A stretch of 64,000 nucleotides of DNA. Origin: Aphanomyces cochlioides (Eukaryota; Oomycota; Saprolegniomycetes; Saprolegniales; Verrucalvaceae). The first letter of the stretch is position 1. Every line of letters starts with the position of its first letter. Positions 34,656 through 44,825 of this stretch are shown piece by piece. Where the stretch lies: NCBI GenBank assembly GCA_019828595.1, contig JAHQRK010000007.1, positions 1,674,001 to 1,738,000 of the forward strand, in the 5' to 3' direction. The notes beneath the pieces were generated by a model. That model searched no databases. It had not been told where the DNA came from and saw nothing but the letters and a program-made list of their open reading frames with translations. The position numbers were made by a program, and so were the translations under genes.

Positions 34656-36713
34656 TTGGCCAAGCGTGGGGCGGCAAACGAAATGAACAAGACGAAGGCG
34701 ACGAATCTCAAGAGCGAGAAGCGTTCGACCCGCATCGACAAGGATGTAAAGAAGGTTTCCAACTTTAGCAAGTTGCTTGCTCTGGCGTACGATGTGCTGT
34801 GGAGTTACCGCTATTTTCACTTGATTGCGGGCTTCTTGTTGGTGTTTGAATTCGTCTTTGGTATCTTTGTCATTCAAAAGATCCCATGTACGATTGCCAT
34901 TGCATGTTTGTCAAGCTGACCGTGAATGCTAGATACGGAAATTGACTGGAAAGCATACATGCAGCAAGTCACGCAATTCAAAAACGGCGAGCGCGACTAC
35001 TTCAAAATCCGTGGTGATACTGGACCTTTGGTGTATCCCGCTGGACACGTCTACGTCTACTCTATCTTGCACACGGTGACCAACAATGGAGAAAATATTC
35101 GCTTGGGTATGTTGCTTCATATAGCTCTCGCGATCGCTCACCATTTTTCTTCTGTAGCGCAATATATCTTTTTGGGCTTTTACTTGATCACGCTCGCGAC
35201 CATTTTTGCGATTTTCTACCGCGCTCGTGTTGCTCCTCCGTGGACTGCCATCCTTGTTTGCACGTCGAAGCGATTCCATTCGATTTACATGCTCCGTTTG
35301 TTCAACGATGGCTTTGCTATGATGATTCTCTTTTTGTCGATCTACTTGTTTTGCCGTCAACAATGGCGTCTTGGCTGTCTCATGTACAGTTTTGCCGTCT
35401 CGATCAAGATGAATTGTCTGTTATTTGCTCCTGCTTTGTTTTTCCTGCTGCTCCAGTCATCTGGTATTCTCCGAACAATTGGTTACCTGTTCATTTGTGC
35501 TTCTTTGCAGGTCTGCTGGGTTATTCTGTGCTGTCTTGACATGTCTTTTGTAGGTGGCGTTGGCTTTGCCTTTCTTGAAGACGTATTGGTGGAGTTACTT
35601 GTCGAAAGCGTTTGAATTGAATCGAGTGTTCACATACGCGTGGACAGTCAATTGGAAATGCATTTCTGAAGAGGTACTTCGCCCCCATTTTCAAAATTTC
35701 TAACTTGTCAATAGCTGTTCGTGTCGAAAACTTGGGCTTTGGCACTCCTTGGTGGTCACATTATCATTTTGATTGTGTTTTTGCACAAGTACTTTTTCTC
35801 AGGCCCACAAGCAATTAGCATTCGTACGCTTTTGTACAAGCCATTTCAACTAGAGTACGACCTCAAGTCTTGAACCAATGATGCGATTAAACGATCATAG
35901 GGAGCGTGTTCCTATCCGAGCTGAACGAATCGTCACGTCCATGTTTGTTGCAAACTTCATTGGCGTTTGCTTTGCCCGCAGTTTGCATTACCAATTTTAT
36001 GCTTGGTATTTCCCAACCTTGCCGTATATGCTTTGGAAAACCAACTTGCCGATGCTTTTCAAGGCGAAAATCCTCATCATCTGTGAATATGCATTCAGCA
36101 CTTACCCTGCCACTGATATCTCGTCCACTGTCTTGCATTTGAGTCACTTCATGCTCCTTGCGTCGCTCTACACTGCTGGCGATGATGGTATGATTCCATT
36201 GCAAGCATAGTTCTCGATCTCACGATATTGTAGGCAAATACCAAGCATACTTGGATGCTGAATCGCGTCAAGCTCTGATTCATTTCCTCAACGAAGAATG
36301 TTTCGACGTCGCTCGTCAATTTGCCATGTACTACGGCAGTGTGACGGAAGATCTTGCTGAGGGTGCCTCTGTCGTGTCGGTACGAATCCTCAACCCGCTT
36401 AAACGTGCTGAATTATCGCCTTAGATTGACGAGCAAGAAGTTGTGCTTCGCTTGCCCAAGATGAACTTCACGCTTGCGATTGGCTTTGGCAGCAGTGCTC
36501 CGGTGACCAGCGAAGGTTATATTGACTCATTGTGGAGGGTTGCTGAACTCTCAATTAGGTTATGCTCGACGCGTGCTCAGTGGCATGTCAAAGGAAGCCG
36601 AGTATGGTCTATCTCGTGGAGTCAACATGGGCCAAGCCATGAAGGAACAAATGAACGCAAGCAACGGAAACGACGATGATGAATTGCATGTGAGATTGCG
36701 CCGTCGCAATTAA
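34656..36713 (+). CDS. ALG3: ALG3 mannosyltransferase apparently spliced to a DUF2470 domain
   Basis: ALG3 adds the first lumenal alpha-1,3-mannose from Dol-P-Man to Man5GlcNAc2-PP-dolichol in the ER. Visible are [95 protein letters not shown] and [20 protein letters not shown]. Many membrane helices and short introns fit the family. At GDDG a phase-1 GT-AG intron (about 36189-36236) leads in frame into [32 protein letters not shown] and [20 protein letters not shown], which resemble a DUF2470 domain (HugZ-tail type). No ATG lies before that domain in its own frame. If the intron is not used, ALG3 stops at 36208 after GMIPLQA. The end at 36713 follows HVRLRRRN. Confidence 0.75.
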
Positions 36714-36734
36714 AAATATATCGTGTGTGCAGAG

Positions 36735-37901
36735 TTAAATGTCCGAACTGTAGTCGACGGTAGCGCAGTCTGGCAGCACGCCTCGGGCCTTCATGTTTTT
36801 GACGATGAGGTCGATACGTACGCCGTAGTTGGGGCAATTGTCCCCAGCATGGTGTAAGGCGACGACAGTGTGGTCCTTGAGGGACAGGATTGGAGAACCA
36901 GAGGACATTTTCTGCGTGTCTAACCTGTAGACCGCCTCATAGTCTGTCATGTTGATGACGATTGCCAGTTGGCCATCTTTCTTGTACTCCATGCGCTTTC
37001 CCCACGCTCTGGGATGCGTAATTGTATAGATAGGTTCCTCGAGTTGCGGACCACGAGTGCGCATTTTGAGACTTCCGTATCGCGTCACAACCGATGGATC
37101 AAGCATCACAAGGGTGTAGTCCAAGTCGTAATCCGTGGCAATGAATTTTGGAGTTCCCCAGTAGATTTCCCCACGGCATCCAAGCTGCTGCATGCACGTT
37201 TGGCTAGGAAGCGGGTCCACATCTGGTGGACATGTCTTGGCTTGTGCCACGAATTCAACTTGCGTGTTGGAAGCATCAGTGGCATCGTTGATGCAGTGGT
37301 TGTTCGTGATCATGTGGCCTTGGCAGCCCACGAGCCATCCCGTGCAAGCATAGAGGACGCCATTTCGAGCGATGACGAGTCTTGTCACGGCATACGATCG
37401 AAGGAACATGAGCTGATGCAATGGATTGATATCGTTGAAACACGCGGCCTCGTACGACTCGTCGATGGTGCAAATGCTTTCATTGCCATCGCCTTCATCG
37501 ATGACAGAGTCGTATCCATTGACTGAAAACCCATAGCATGCTGCCATTGTGGTATTGCTGCTGTTGGTGAAGAGCTCAATGGCGACTGCATTCGTTGGGA
37601 CGGCTGGGGCTTTAAACTTTCCACGATGCGACGCGCCGTAGAGTCGAACAGGAGCCACGAACGGGTTGTCAATCGATCGGATCTGGACAAAGTCGTTGGC
37701 GGGAAGCGAAAAGTTTTGAAAATGGAGAGCGATGAAGTTGGCAGACGGGTCCGAAAGGTTGTAGGCGAAGACTCGAGTCGTCGTGTTGGGCACGGAAGCT
37801 GGGTACTCTGTACATCTCAGGCCAAAGACATCGATGGCATGTTCTCCAGCAACGGCGAAGAGTGCCAGGGAAACCAGGAAGAGTGATGTCAACAAGCGCA
37901 T
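36735..37901 (-). CDS. Secreted trypsin-like serine protease
   Basis: Single exon. A signal peptide is clear at the start chosen (MRLLTSLFLVSLALFAVAGE); an in-frame ATG 81 bases upstream would hide it. The N-terminal half (residues about 20-150) is an unidentified Asn-glycosylation-rich region with several NxT/S sites. The protease half has the histidine site MITNNHCIND, the aspartate DYDLDYTLVML and the serine SSGSPILSLKDHTVVALHHA. The Ser site lacks the typical GDSG and reads SSGSP, as in glutamyl-endopeptidase/V8-like or other distant S1 enzymes. Six or more cysteines suggest disulfides. It is probably exported; the role (nutrition or virulence) is unknown. Confidence 0.85.
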   Translation of the reverse strand: MRLLTSLFLVSLALFAVAGEHAIDVFGLRCTEYPASVPNTTTRVFAYNLSDPSANFIALHFQNFSLPANDFVQIRSIDNPFVAPVRLYGASHRGKFKAPAVPTNAVAIELFTNSSNTTMAACYGFSVNGYDSVIDEGDGNESICTIDESYEAACFNDINPLHQLMFLRSYAVTRLVIARNGVLYACTGWLVGCQGHMITNNHCINDATDASNTQVEFVAQAKTCPPDVDPLPSQTCMQQLGCRGEIYWGTPKFIATDYDLDYTLVMLDPSVVTRYGSLKMRTRGPQLEEPIYTITHPRAWGKRMEYKKDGQLAIVINMTDYEAVYRLDTQKMSSGSPILSLKDHTVVALHHAGDNCPNYGVRIDLIVKNMKARGVLPDCATVDYSSDI

Positions 37902-38184
37902 CGTGACCGACGAGCGCAAATTTGAAAATGGTAAATCGTACGCAGGGTTCTTGAGTGTCGCTAACGCTCGACAACTCTTCAACCGCCAGTGGTTTCGCTG
38001 GACGAACGTTCCACGGATAGTTTATATCTCCGTCATGTACATCGTTTCTATTATACTTACTCGTGGGTGTACCCTCGCGCAATGCCGCTACTGCCTTGGA
38101 CGGCTGCATGTGGCGCTGTTTCGCCAACTCTCGGATCCAAACCCTGGTATTCTCGTTGAGCTAGGAAGTCAGCTACGATGCATG

Positions 38185-39766
38185 TCAAATGGAAGAAATG
38201 CTATAGAGACTGCTACCTGCTTCGCTCTTGTATGTTGCGAGTTGGCGATTTCCTTCTCTTGAGACAAGCGCCGAGGAAGACGCGTCGATCTCGTCACCAT
38301 CGCTGTCGTCTTGAACATGCATTTGATGGTACTTGCCCGTGACAAGCGAAAAGAATGGCTCATCGCGCTTGTATCCATCGTGCTCCATCTCGTCCACTGC
38401 TTGATGCATCGATGGCAAGACTTCTCGGAAGTCGGCCTTGTATTGCGACGTCCATGAGCTGTCATCAGTGAGCGCCAGCATGAGTTCAAACCTAGAGAGC
38501 CAAAAAGTCAGAGGAAAACATCAGCGTCAACGCACGGCGTCACGATAGGTTTGAAGAACTCGGAGCTGTCGAGAAGAGTGTTCTCGGCGCATGCAACGAG
38601 GCAGAAAGCGTCGATTTCAGCAAAGTTGGACAGCTTGGGCACGTTAATCTTGCCGACGACAAATGTGTATGCCTTGCGTCCACTCCTGCTCAACGTCAGA
38701 GTGAAACAAAGAGTCTGTTGTACTTTGTGATGAGTTCTTGGAGGGTTTTGACCACGTCGAGGTAGTTCGCGACGCCCAGAGTCCCCATGAGAATACCAAT
38801 GATCTGCGCTTCTTTGGCCTTTTGGACGAGAAAATAGCGTCGCTTGAGCATGCGGTTGACGGAGGAGCTTTCTTCGCGCACTGTGTTAGAATGGGGATTG
38901 AAGGACACACAGGGGGTTTCACCAGCCCGCAAGAGCACGTTGGTCAGATGCGGCGACTCTTTGCCAATGTACAAGAGCAAGGACGTTGGGCTGAATAGCT
39001 CGCTTGGGGCTAGTGAAATTGTCATGCCGCCGAGAAATGTGGATGTTGCAGTGTCAGCGTCACCGTCGTCTTTGTTGCCTAGAAGCAGACCATTAAACCA
39101 CAGACTTTGGAGATACATACGAGGATCATACATCGTGCGCATGACGCTACATGTGATTTTTCGATCGGGGTATCGAGCGGCGAGGGCCTGGAAGATCTCT
39201 TCGGCTTTATGTTGATAGCATGGTTCATAGAGCAAAACATGCTGGGTTGTCAAATCGAATGATGCTAAGCTGCCGTCGAGGCCCGAGACGATAGCTGAAA
39301 CGTCGCAAGCTGCGTTTCCAAAGACGTATATGACTGGTAGAGAGGATGTTGGACTCAAGCATGCTCGGCCATAGTGCACGACGCAATCAGCAAGCAAATG
39401 CTGTGCTGCAACTTCATCGACGCAGCAGCTTCCGTACGACGTGTCACCCAATACAAACATGCGTTCGATTGTGTAGTTCAGAGCAGCGAGAGCATCTCGA
39501 AGCTGGTTTTGGACTTGGTTTGCATCAGAGAGCATCGCATCTGGGAATTGCAGTGCAATGCGTTGAAATCCATGCGTCTTGATGCGAGCAGCTGTCGCTT
39601 CAATGTTGTAGAACGATGCAATGTGGGAAGGAGATGGCATTTCCAGCGTCATTTCCTCCATCAAGCCGTGGATCTGAACCATTTCCTGCATGATACGAGA
39701 GCCATCGTCCACCGCGAAGCCGGTCGAAGCCATGCCGCGCCAATCGACAGATGTCTTTGATTCCAT
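38185..39766 (-). CDS. DPH2: Diphthamide biosynthesis protein DPH2
   Basis: With DPH1 it forms the radical enzyme for the first step of diphthamide synthesis on elongation factor 2. Motifs seen are [34 protein letters not shown] with the conserved Cys, [55 protein letters not shown] and [15 protein letters not shown] with [13 protein letters not shown] 35-base intron joins ITN to RSGRKAYTF, and another lies near 38490. The C-terminal exon is acidic ([16 protein letters not shown]). The start at 39766 is preferred because the frame further upstream covers the CCAAT-containing promoter. Length is about 500 residues, normal for DPH2. Confidence 0.88.
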
Positions 39767-39790
39767 TGGCCTTTTAATTAAATTTATTAT

Positions 39791-39828
39791 CCAATCAAAT
39801 GTTAATATTTCCTTAATTTTTATCCAAT
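39791..39828. promoter_or_regulatory. CCAAT pair upstream of DPH2
   Basis: CCAATCAAA at 39791 and again at 39824, 33 bases apart, directly upstream of the DPH2 start on the other strand. The plus-strand gene that begins near 39929 could share it. Confidence 0.5.
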
Positions 39829-39928
39829 CAAAAGCAAAAGCAAGAGTTTTGTCGCGCTTTCCCACCTTGTGCTGCTGAGAAGACTCGTGACGCGGCATTC
39901 GCGGTGGAAATGGTGAGCGCGTCGTATC

Positions 39929-40667
39929 ATGGCGACATCTTCCCGCAAGGAAACGCGTCGTTTTTGTAACGAGAAAGGCGGTTACACCTGTCACCACGGG
40001 CAAAATCGAACGTCCGCCACGACGGGTGAAAATTCAACTTGCCTTGGTGAACTCATTTCGGCAGCGTGCCGCCATGGATTGCGACGCGCTCACGGCTGCG
40101 TTCGTATCCATATGTACGAACGTCGTATTCGTTTACCACTGGGTCCTGCGTGGCATGCGACCACCGTTGGATCAGGACAGCGCTTCCAACTTCCAGCAAC
40201 GCGAAACTCGATCGATTATGACCATGACCGATTTCGAGTGGCCTGACAGGATACACAATTGTCGACGAGATGCTGTCGACCAGGGTGTACTAGCGACACC
40301 ATACACCATTGATCGCGTTCATACTGAAACCTCCAAGATTGTCAAGACCACGAAACCATGCAAGAATGGATGCGTGCCGCACCTCCAAACATCCGAGCTT
40401 GGTCTGAAACATCAGCTAAAACTTCAAGAAAAAATCCGCGAGTGGCAAAAGTTGGCCGCAAAGCAGCGCATCTTTAAAGCCACTCCATTGCCACGACAGT
40501 ACACGTGTCGCGGTCCGACGCGACGGAACGATCGCCGATCGCTCCAAGACGAGAAAAACAACATTGAAGCCGAGAAGAAACAGCTCTCGATCGACATGCT
40601 GCATCTGCTCAACGCAATGGCACGTAAGCAGACCCAAGCGTTGCAAGTTCCGCTCGAAAGGAGCTAA
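39929..40667 (+). CDS. Basic protein with TPX2-like motif (tentative)
   Basis: The 3' part, in one frame to the stop at 40665, is convincing coding sequence: KIREWQKLAAKQRIFKATPL resembles the TPX2-family 'F-K-A-x-P-x-P' spindle-binding motif preceded by a basic helix. It is followed by a charged helix (DEKNNIEAEKKQLSIDMLHL). The 5' part is unclear: frames starting at 39929 and reading through 40026-40250 both look plausible, and an intron from about 40112 to 40179 may be present. TPX2-like proteins bind microtubules. Start and exon structure are not settled. Confidence 0.45.
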
Positions 40668-40875
40668 TCCAGGGATCGGTCTCCCACGCACGGCCAGCGC
40701 GCCGTGTCGCGGACACTGGCAAACAACAATCTTCCGTTGATTGTCTCTTTAAGGTTGATCGATCAAGGAAGCTATGGAAAATAATTTAAAAATATTTAAA
40801 AAGAACTGGGAAAACAGATGGAATTTTATAAAAGAATTGCAAGAGGCAGATCAGTTGTGTTACATCAAAAATTAG

Positions 40876-40920
40876 CCAATCACATGCATGTATTATCCGG
40901 AAAATAAGCATTATCCGGAT
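40876..40920. promoter_or_regulatory. CCAAT box plus paired ATCCGGA motifs
   Basis: CCAATCA at 40876, TTATCCGGA at 40893 and TTATCCGGAT at 40911, the latter two 18 bases apart and about 50 bases before the start of START-FYVE copy D. Confidence 0.5.
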
Positions 40921-40970
40921 ATTTTGATTGCTTGCACCAGTCATGGGCATCATTTTTGCATTGCACGAAC

Positions 40971-42484
40971 ATGCCACCACTTCCAACTGCGGCTCTGTTC
41001 AACTGCCCGCCATTGAGCCAGAAAGAGCGCAACGACCTGGTGAAAGAGGCCAAAATTGCATGTAAATACCTCGTGATTAATGCCACGACGTCCGAAAAGA
41101 GCCCAATTGACTCGGTTGTGCGCAATGTAAAAACTGGCCGCCATGCCACGGTCCGTCATGCCTTCTCGGCGCGCTTTGATTGTTCTAACTTTGCGATAGA
41201 TTCGCAGAGCAAGTGACAAAGCAGACCCTCAATACGAAGGATACACCGCCCATACGAAAGTCCGAGCGAGTATCGATGACGTGGCAGAATTCTTTGTCTT
41301 GGACTCACCCATCAAGGCACATGCGTATTCTCGCGTCATGGGCGAAGTCTTCCTTGACAAGCGCACCTTGTACACACTAGTCGAACGGCCAATTGCTGAT
41401 TGTGCTTCCCAACCTCTGCATTCCGTCTCGATCGAATGGCTCTTGGTTCGTATGCCAATGGGTATTCCCACCAGAGACGCATGTCTGTTGGAGGTACGTA
41501 AGTTGTCTCTCTTGCACTCTCATAAATGTTACAGTGTCATGACGAATTCGTCTTCGCCGATCAAGATACTGGTGAGCCTCGACGTGGATGGGCTCGTTGT
41601 TCCCATTCTATCTCTCTGTCGTGTTGTCCCGAACTCCACCAGTCGCATGGTGTTGTGCGTATGGACGTCATTAGGGTAAGGAAGCATCGTGTGCTGTTTT
41701 GATCTCACTTTGTCCTGATAGTCTGGTCATGTCTTCCTTGAATCCAGTGAACGTGGTGTACTTGACTACTACCGCGTGACATTTGGCAATCCAAATGGAA
41801 ATGTCATGAAGCACTTTTCCAAGGCCTTGGTCAACCGGCATTTGAAAAACTCAGTGACCAAGGTACGCTATTCCATCATCGATCATGTACTAAGTCGTCC
41901 AGGCACTGAATATTGAGGAGTTCTTCATTTCTCAGCGCATCAAACCGATGCTGGAAGTGTCAGTGGCACGTTTTCAATCCAAGAAGAAAGTCGACTATTG
42001 CATGCATTGCTACGGCCGCTTCTCGTGGCTCTCATCCAAGAAACAATGTCGTGGTTGTGGTGACGTCACTTGCTCCAAGTGCAGTCGCGTGTGGCAACTC
42101 GAACTCGCCCATGCCAAAGTTGTCAAAGTCCAATTGTGCCTCGAATGCATTACAGGTGAAGTCAAATCTCGGTCTCTTCAATCCCCACGCCAATCCATGA
42201 CATCAACCATGAGCCATTCCTACCTTCGGTCGTCAATGATGTTGACGACGTCACCAAGATCTCGGAGTGTCATGAATCCTTCATTCTCAGGGTCCATTTT
42301 GACCACAAATGCGCGTTCGTATTCACATTCCGCGGACCTGGCCAGCGAAATGGAGGACCAGGCGACAGAGCTCCAAGTGCTTTCCCCGATGCATTGGCGC
42401 GATTCCGATGGCGTAAGCTCCGCCATTCGCGACGGCATGCTCACTTTCCAGTCCGACTCATCTTCTATCTATTTATACAACTAA
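40971..42484 (+). CDS. START-FYVE protein (copy D)
   Basis: First of seven tandem + strand copies. Exon 1 (PPLPTAALFNCPPLSQKERN) is followed by five introns at the family's positions. START-like domain: KVRASIDDVAEFFVLDSP, PLHSVSIEWLLVRM, RRGWARCSHSISLCCPEL and SGHVFLESSERGVLDYYRV. Linker helix ALNIEEFFISQRIKPML. FYVE-like zinc domain: CMHCYGRFSWLSSKKQCRGC, VTCSKCSRVWQLEL and LCLEC. The tail ends in MLTFQSDSSSIYLYN, a motif shared with copies E, F and J. The start at 40971 fits the exon-1 alignment better than the in-frame ATG at 40932. Confidence 0.9.
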
Positions 42485-42585
42485 CGAGATCGATGTCGTC
42501 GTTGCTTGATCATCCTCACGGCGGCGTGCAGCATGTCCATTGAACGTTGAATTGTCGACACCGTGGACATGCAGTGGACAGTATG

Positions 42586-42728
42586 ATTGGACGATACTCA
42601 ATTTTTAAACCAATCAGATCAAAATAATATTTTGCTTTTAACCAATCATATCGTACTTCAAAGCCCGAACATTCGGCGAACACACACAGAACGTTCGAGC
42701 ACTGTTGCGGGAGAGCGCTCATCCGGAT
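42586..42728. promoter_or_regulatory. CCAAT trio and ATCCGGAT ahead of copy E
   Basis: ATTGG at 42586, CCAATCA at 42610 and 42642 (32 bases apart), and the full palindrome ATCCGGAT at 42721-42728, 60 bases before the start. Confidence 0.5.
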
Positions 42729-42787
42729 ACGAAAGTTTTTGCATTGGGAGAAGGCCAGACCGAAGTCCCTCTACAGTCCAACCGACA

Positions 42788-44336
42788 ATGACTTGGCGAG
42801 GAAACGCGTTTGAGTGTCCTCCGCTCGACGATCTCACGCGGGACGACCTGCTGACGCAAGCCAAGTCGGCTTGTAAGTACCTCGTTGTGAACGCCACGAC
42901 GGCAGACACGTTTCCCATTTATAATGTCATCGTGAGCGACAAGACTGGACGCCATCTCGACCTCTGGCACTCATCACAACGTCGTAGCTCCGCAAAATGA
43001 CCGATTCGCTTGAACCACAGCTCGAAGGTGCATGTGCGACCACGCGTGTCAGAGCTACCATTGACGAAGTGTCGGACTTTTTTTACGTGGACACACCGAC
43101 CAAAGCCCGCGAATTCTCGCGGGTCCTTGGCGAAAATGTAATTGATAAGAAGACGCTCTACTCGCTCATCGATCGCCCGGTCGTGGAAGCGTCCACTGAG
43201 CCGTACCATTACGTTGGGATTGAATGGACTTTGTTGAAGAATCCTGGCATGCCTCTCCGTGATATGTGCTACTTGGATGTACGTAGCAGCGTCGATTGAG
43301 CCGTCGTTGTGACCGCTTCCTCTAGTACCATGACGAGTTTTCGTTTGTCGACAAGGTGACTGGAGATGTCCGCCGTGGATGGGCTCGATGTATGCACTCT
43401 GTTGACATTGACGCTTGTCCCGACTTGGAGCAACGCTATGGAGTCATTCGCGCGACGATCGTTCGGGTTTGTCGTGATCGTCATCGAGTTGGTCTCACTT
43501 GGACTCTAGTCGGGCCATGTCTTTGTCGAAACAGCCGTGAAAGGCGAGCTTGAGTACAACCGCGTGTACTTTGCGAATCCCCGCGGCAAAGTCCTGAAGC
43601 ACTTCCCCCAATTCTTCCTCAACACTTACCTCAAGAAGCATGCGATCAATGTACGCTGGACGTCGTGACAGAATTATTCACGGCGACTCTCATGTAGGTC
43701 CTCAACCTCGAGGAACATTTCACGACGCAACGCATTAAGACCATGCTGAAAGCGCCGATTTCCCAGTTTCACATGAAGAAGTCGGTGAGCCACTGCATGA
43801 TCTGCTCTTCGCGCTTCGGGTGGACGTCCTCGAAGAAACAATGCCGCGGGTGTGGCTGTGTCACGTGCGGCAAATGCATTTCAGTATGGACGGTCGATCT
43901 CGATGCCAAGTCGACCATCAAAGTTGATCTCTGCTACAAGTGCGTCTCGGGCGAGAACGACAATATGACCACGTCGAGCGATGTCGAGTCGTCTCAAGCA
44001 CGCCAGAGTCCCGCCGACAGATTCTCAAGACCCCACAGCGATCCCAACATGTTAGGCGACCATCCCCGACACTATGCCCCGATAGTTGCCGCCAAGCCAT
44101 CCCACGGGCGACGAAGTGTATCGGCAGGCTTTGTCGATGAAGAGCCGTCGGTCATCATGATTCAAAGTCCGTCGCAACGAGGCGGCGACAACCCCGATGA
44201 AGGCGAAGATGACAACGAGTCGGGCTATCGAACGATTTCCCCCAAGCAGTGGAGGCCATCCGCGTGTGGATCTGCCATCGCCATGCGCGATGTCATGCTC
44301 ACGTTTCGCTCAGACAATTCGTCGCTTTATTTATAA
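42788..44336 (+). CDS. START-FYVE protein (copy E), first splice donor missing
   Basis: The order matches copy D: TWRGNAFECPPLDDLTRD, then RATIDEVSDFFYVDTPTKAR, YHYVGIEWTLLKNPG, RRGWARCMHSVDIDACPDL, SGHVFVETAVKGELEYNRV, VLNLEEHFTTQRIKTML and the zinc part CMICSSRFGWTSSKKQCRGC, VTCGKCISVW and LCYKC. The tail ends VMLTFRSDNSSLYL. At the exon 1-2 junction (about 42950-43000) the paralogs have a GT donor after GRHATV; here the sequence reads GRHLDLWHSS with no suitable GT, and frames differ either side. Either a non-standard splice is used or translation begins at an ATG near 42997, losing the N-terminal segment. Confidence 0.82.
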
Positions 44337-44825
44337 TATACTGTTCCGACGAACTTCCCGCGTCTCCATCCCCGCCATGAGCCAGCCATGGGAGACGATC
44401 GACTCACGTGCAGAGCATGACAACCAAGTCGTCTTTCGTTGGACTCGCAGTGTGAAACACATGCAGTCACTGCATCAAGATCGTTAATTGTACATTAGAT
44501 AACGACGGATCGTCCAAATGTCACACTCGCCAATCCAACCTCGTCCAAGTTGCGCCGTCGCCCCATGGATGGCCAAAGCGTCGATGGATCGCCGTCAAGA
44601 CATGAGACGCTTGGTTTTACAATGTGTTCCACGATAGCCGCTGGCGACGATGCTCTGGATTTGCACGAGTGTGACAGAATCATGACAATCAGGTTGACAG
44701 GTGAGTAACACGGGCCGGATAAGTTGAATGGCGCCAATGTGTGGGATGTTCATGTTCTTGCACTGACAGCCACATTCCAACGACCGGACGGGCTCCCCGA
44801 CGACAGGAGTGATAGCATTTACACC
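44337..44825. other. Spacer between copies E and F
   Basis: No gene seen. Short frames on both strands have no domain-like content. Presumed promoter of copy F; no CCAAT or ATCCGGAT pair was recognised here. Confidence 0.45.

Noticed and set aside
7316..42646. CCAAT boxes as parts of the MITE elements only
   Set aside because: The foldback element also carries CCAATCA words, but the promoter pairs lack its GAGCCTCTTCC ends and surrounding arms.
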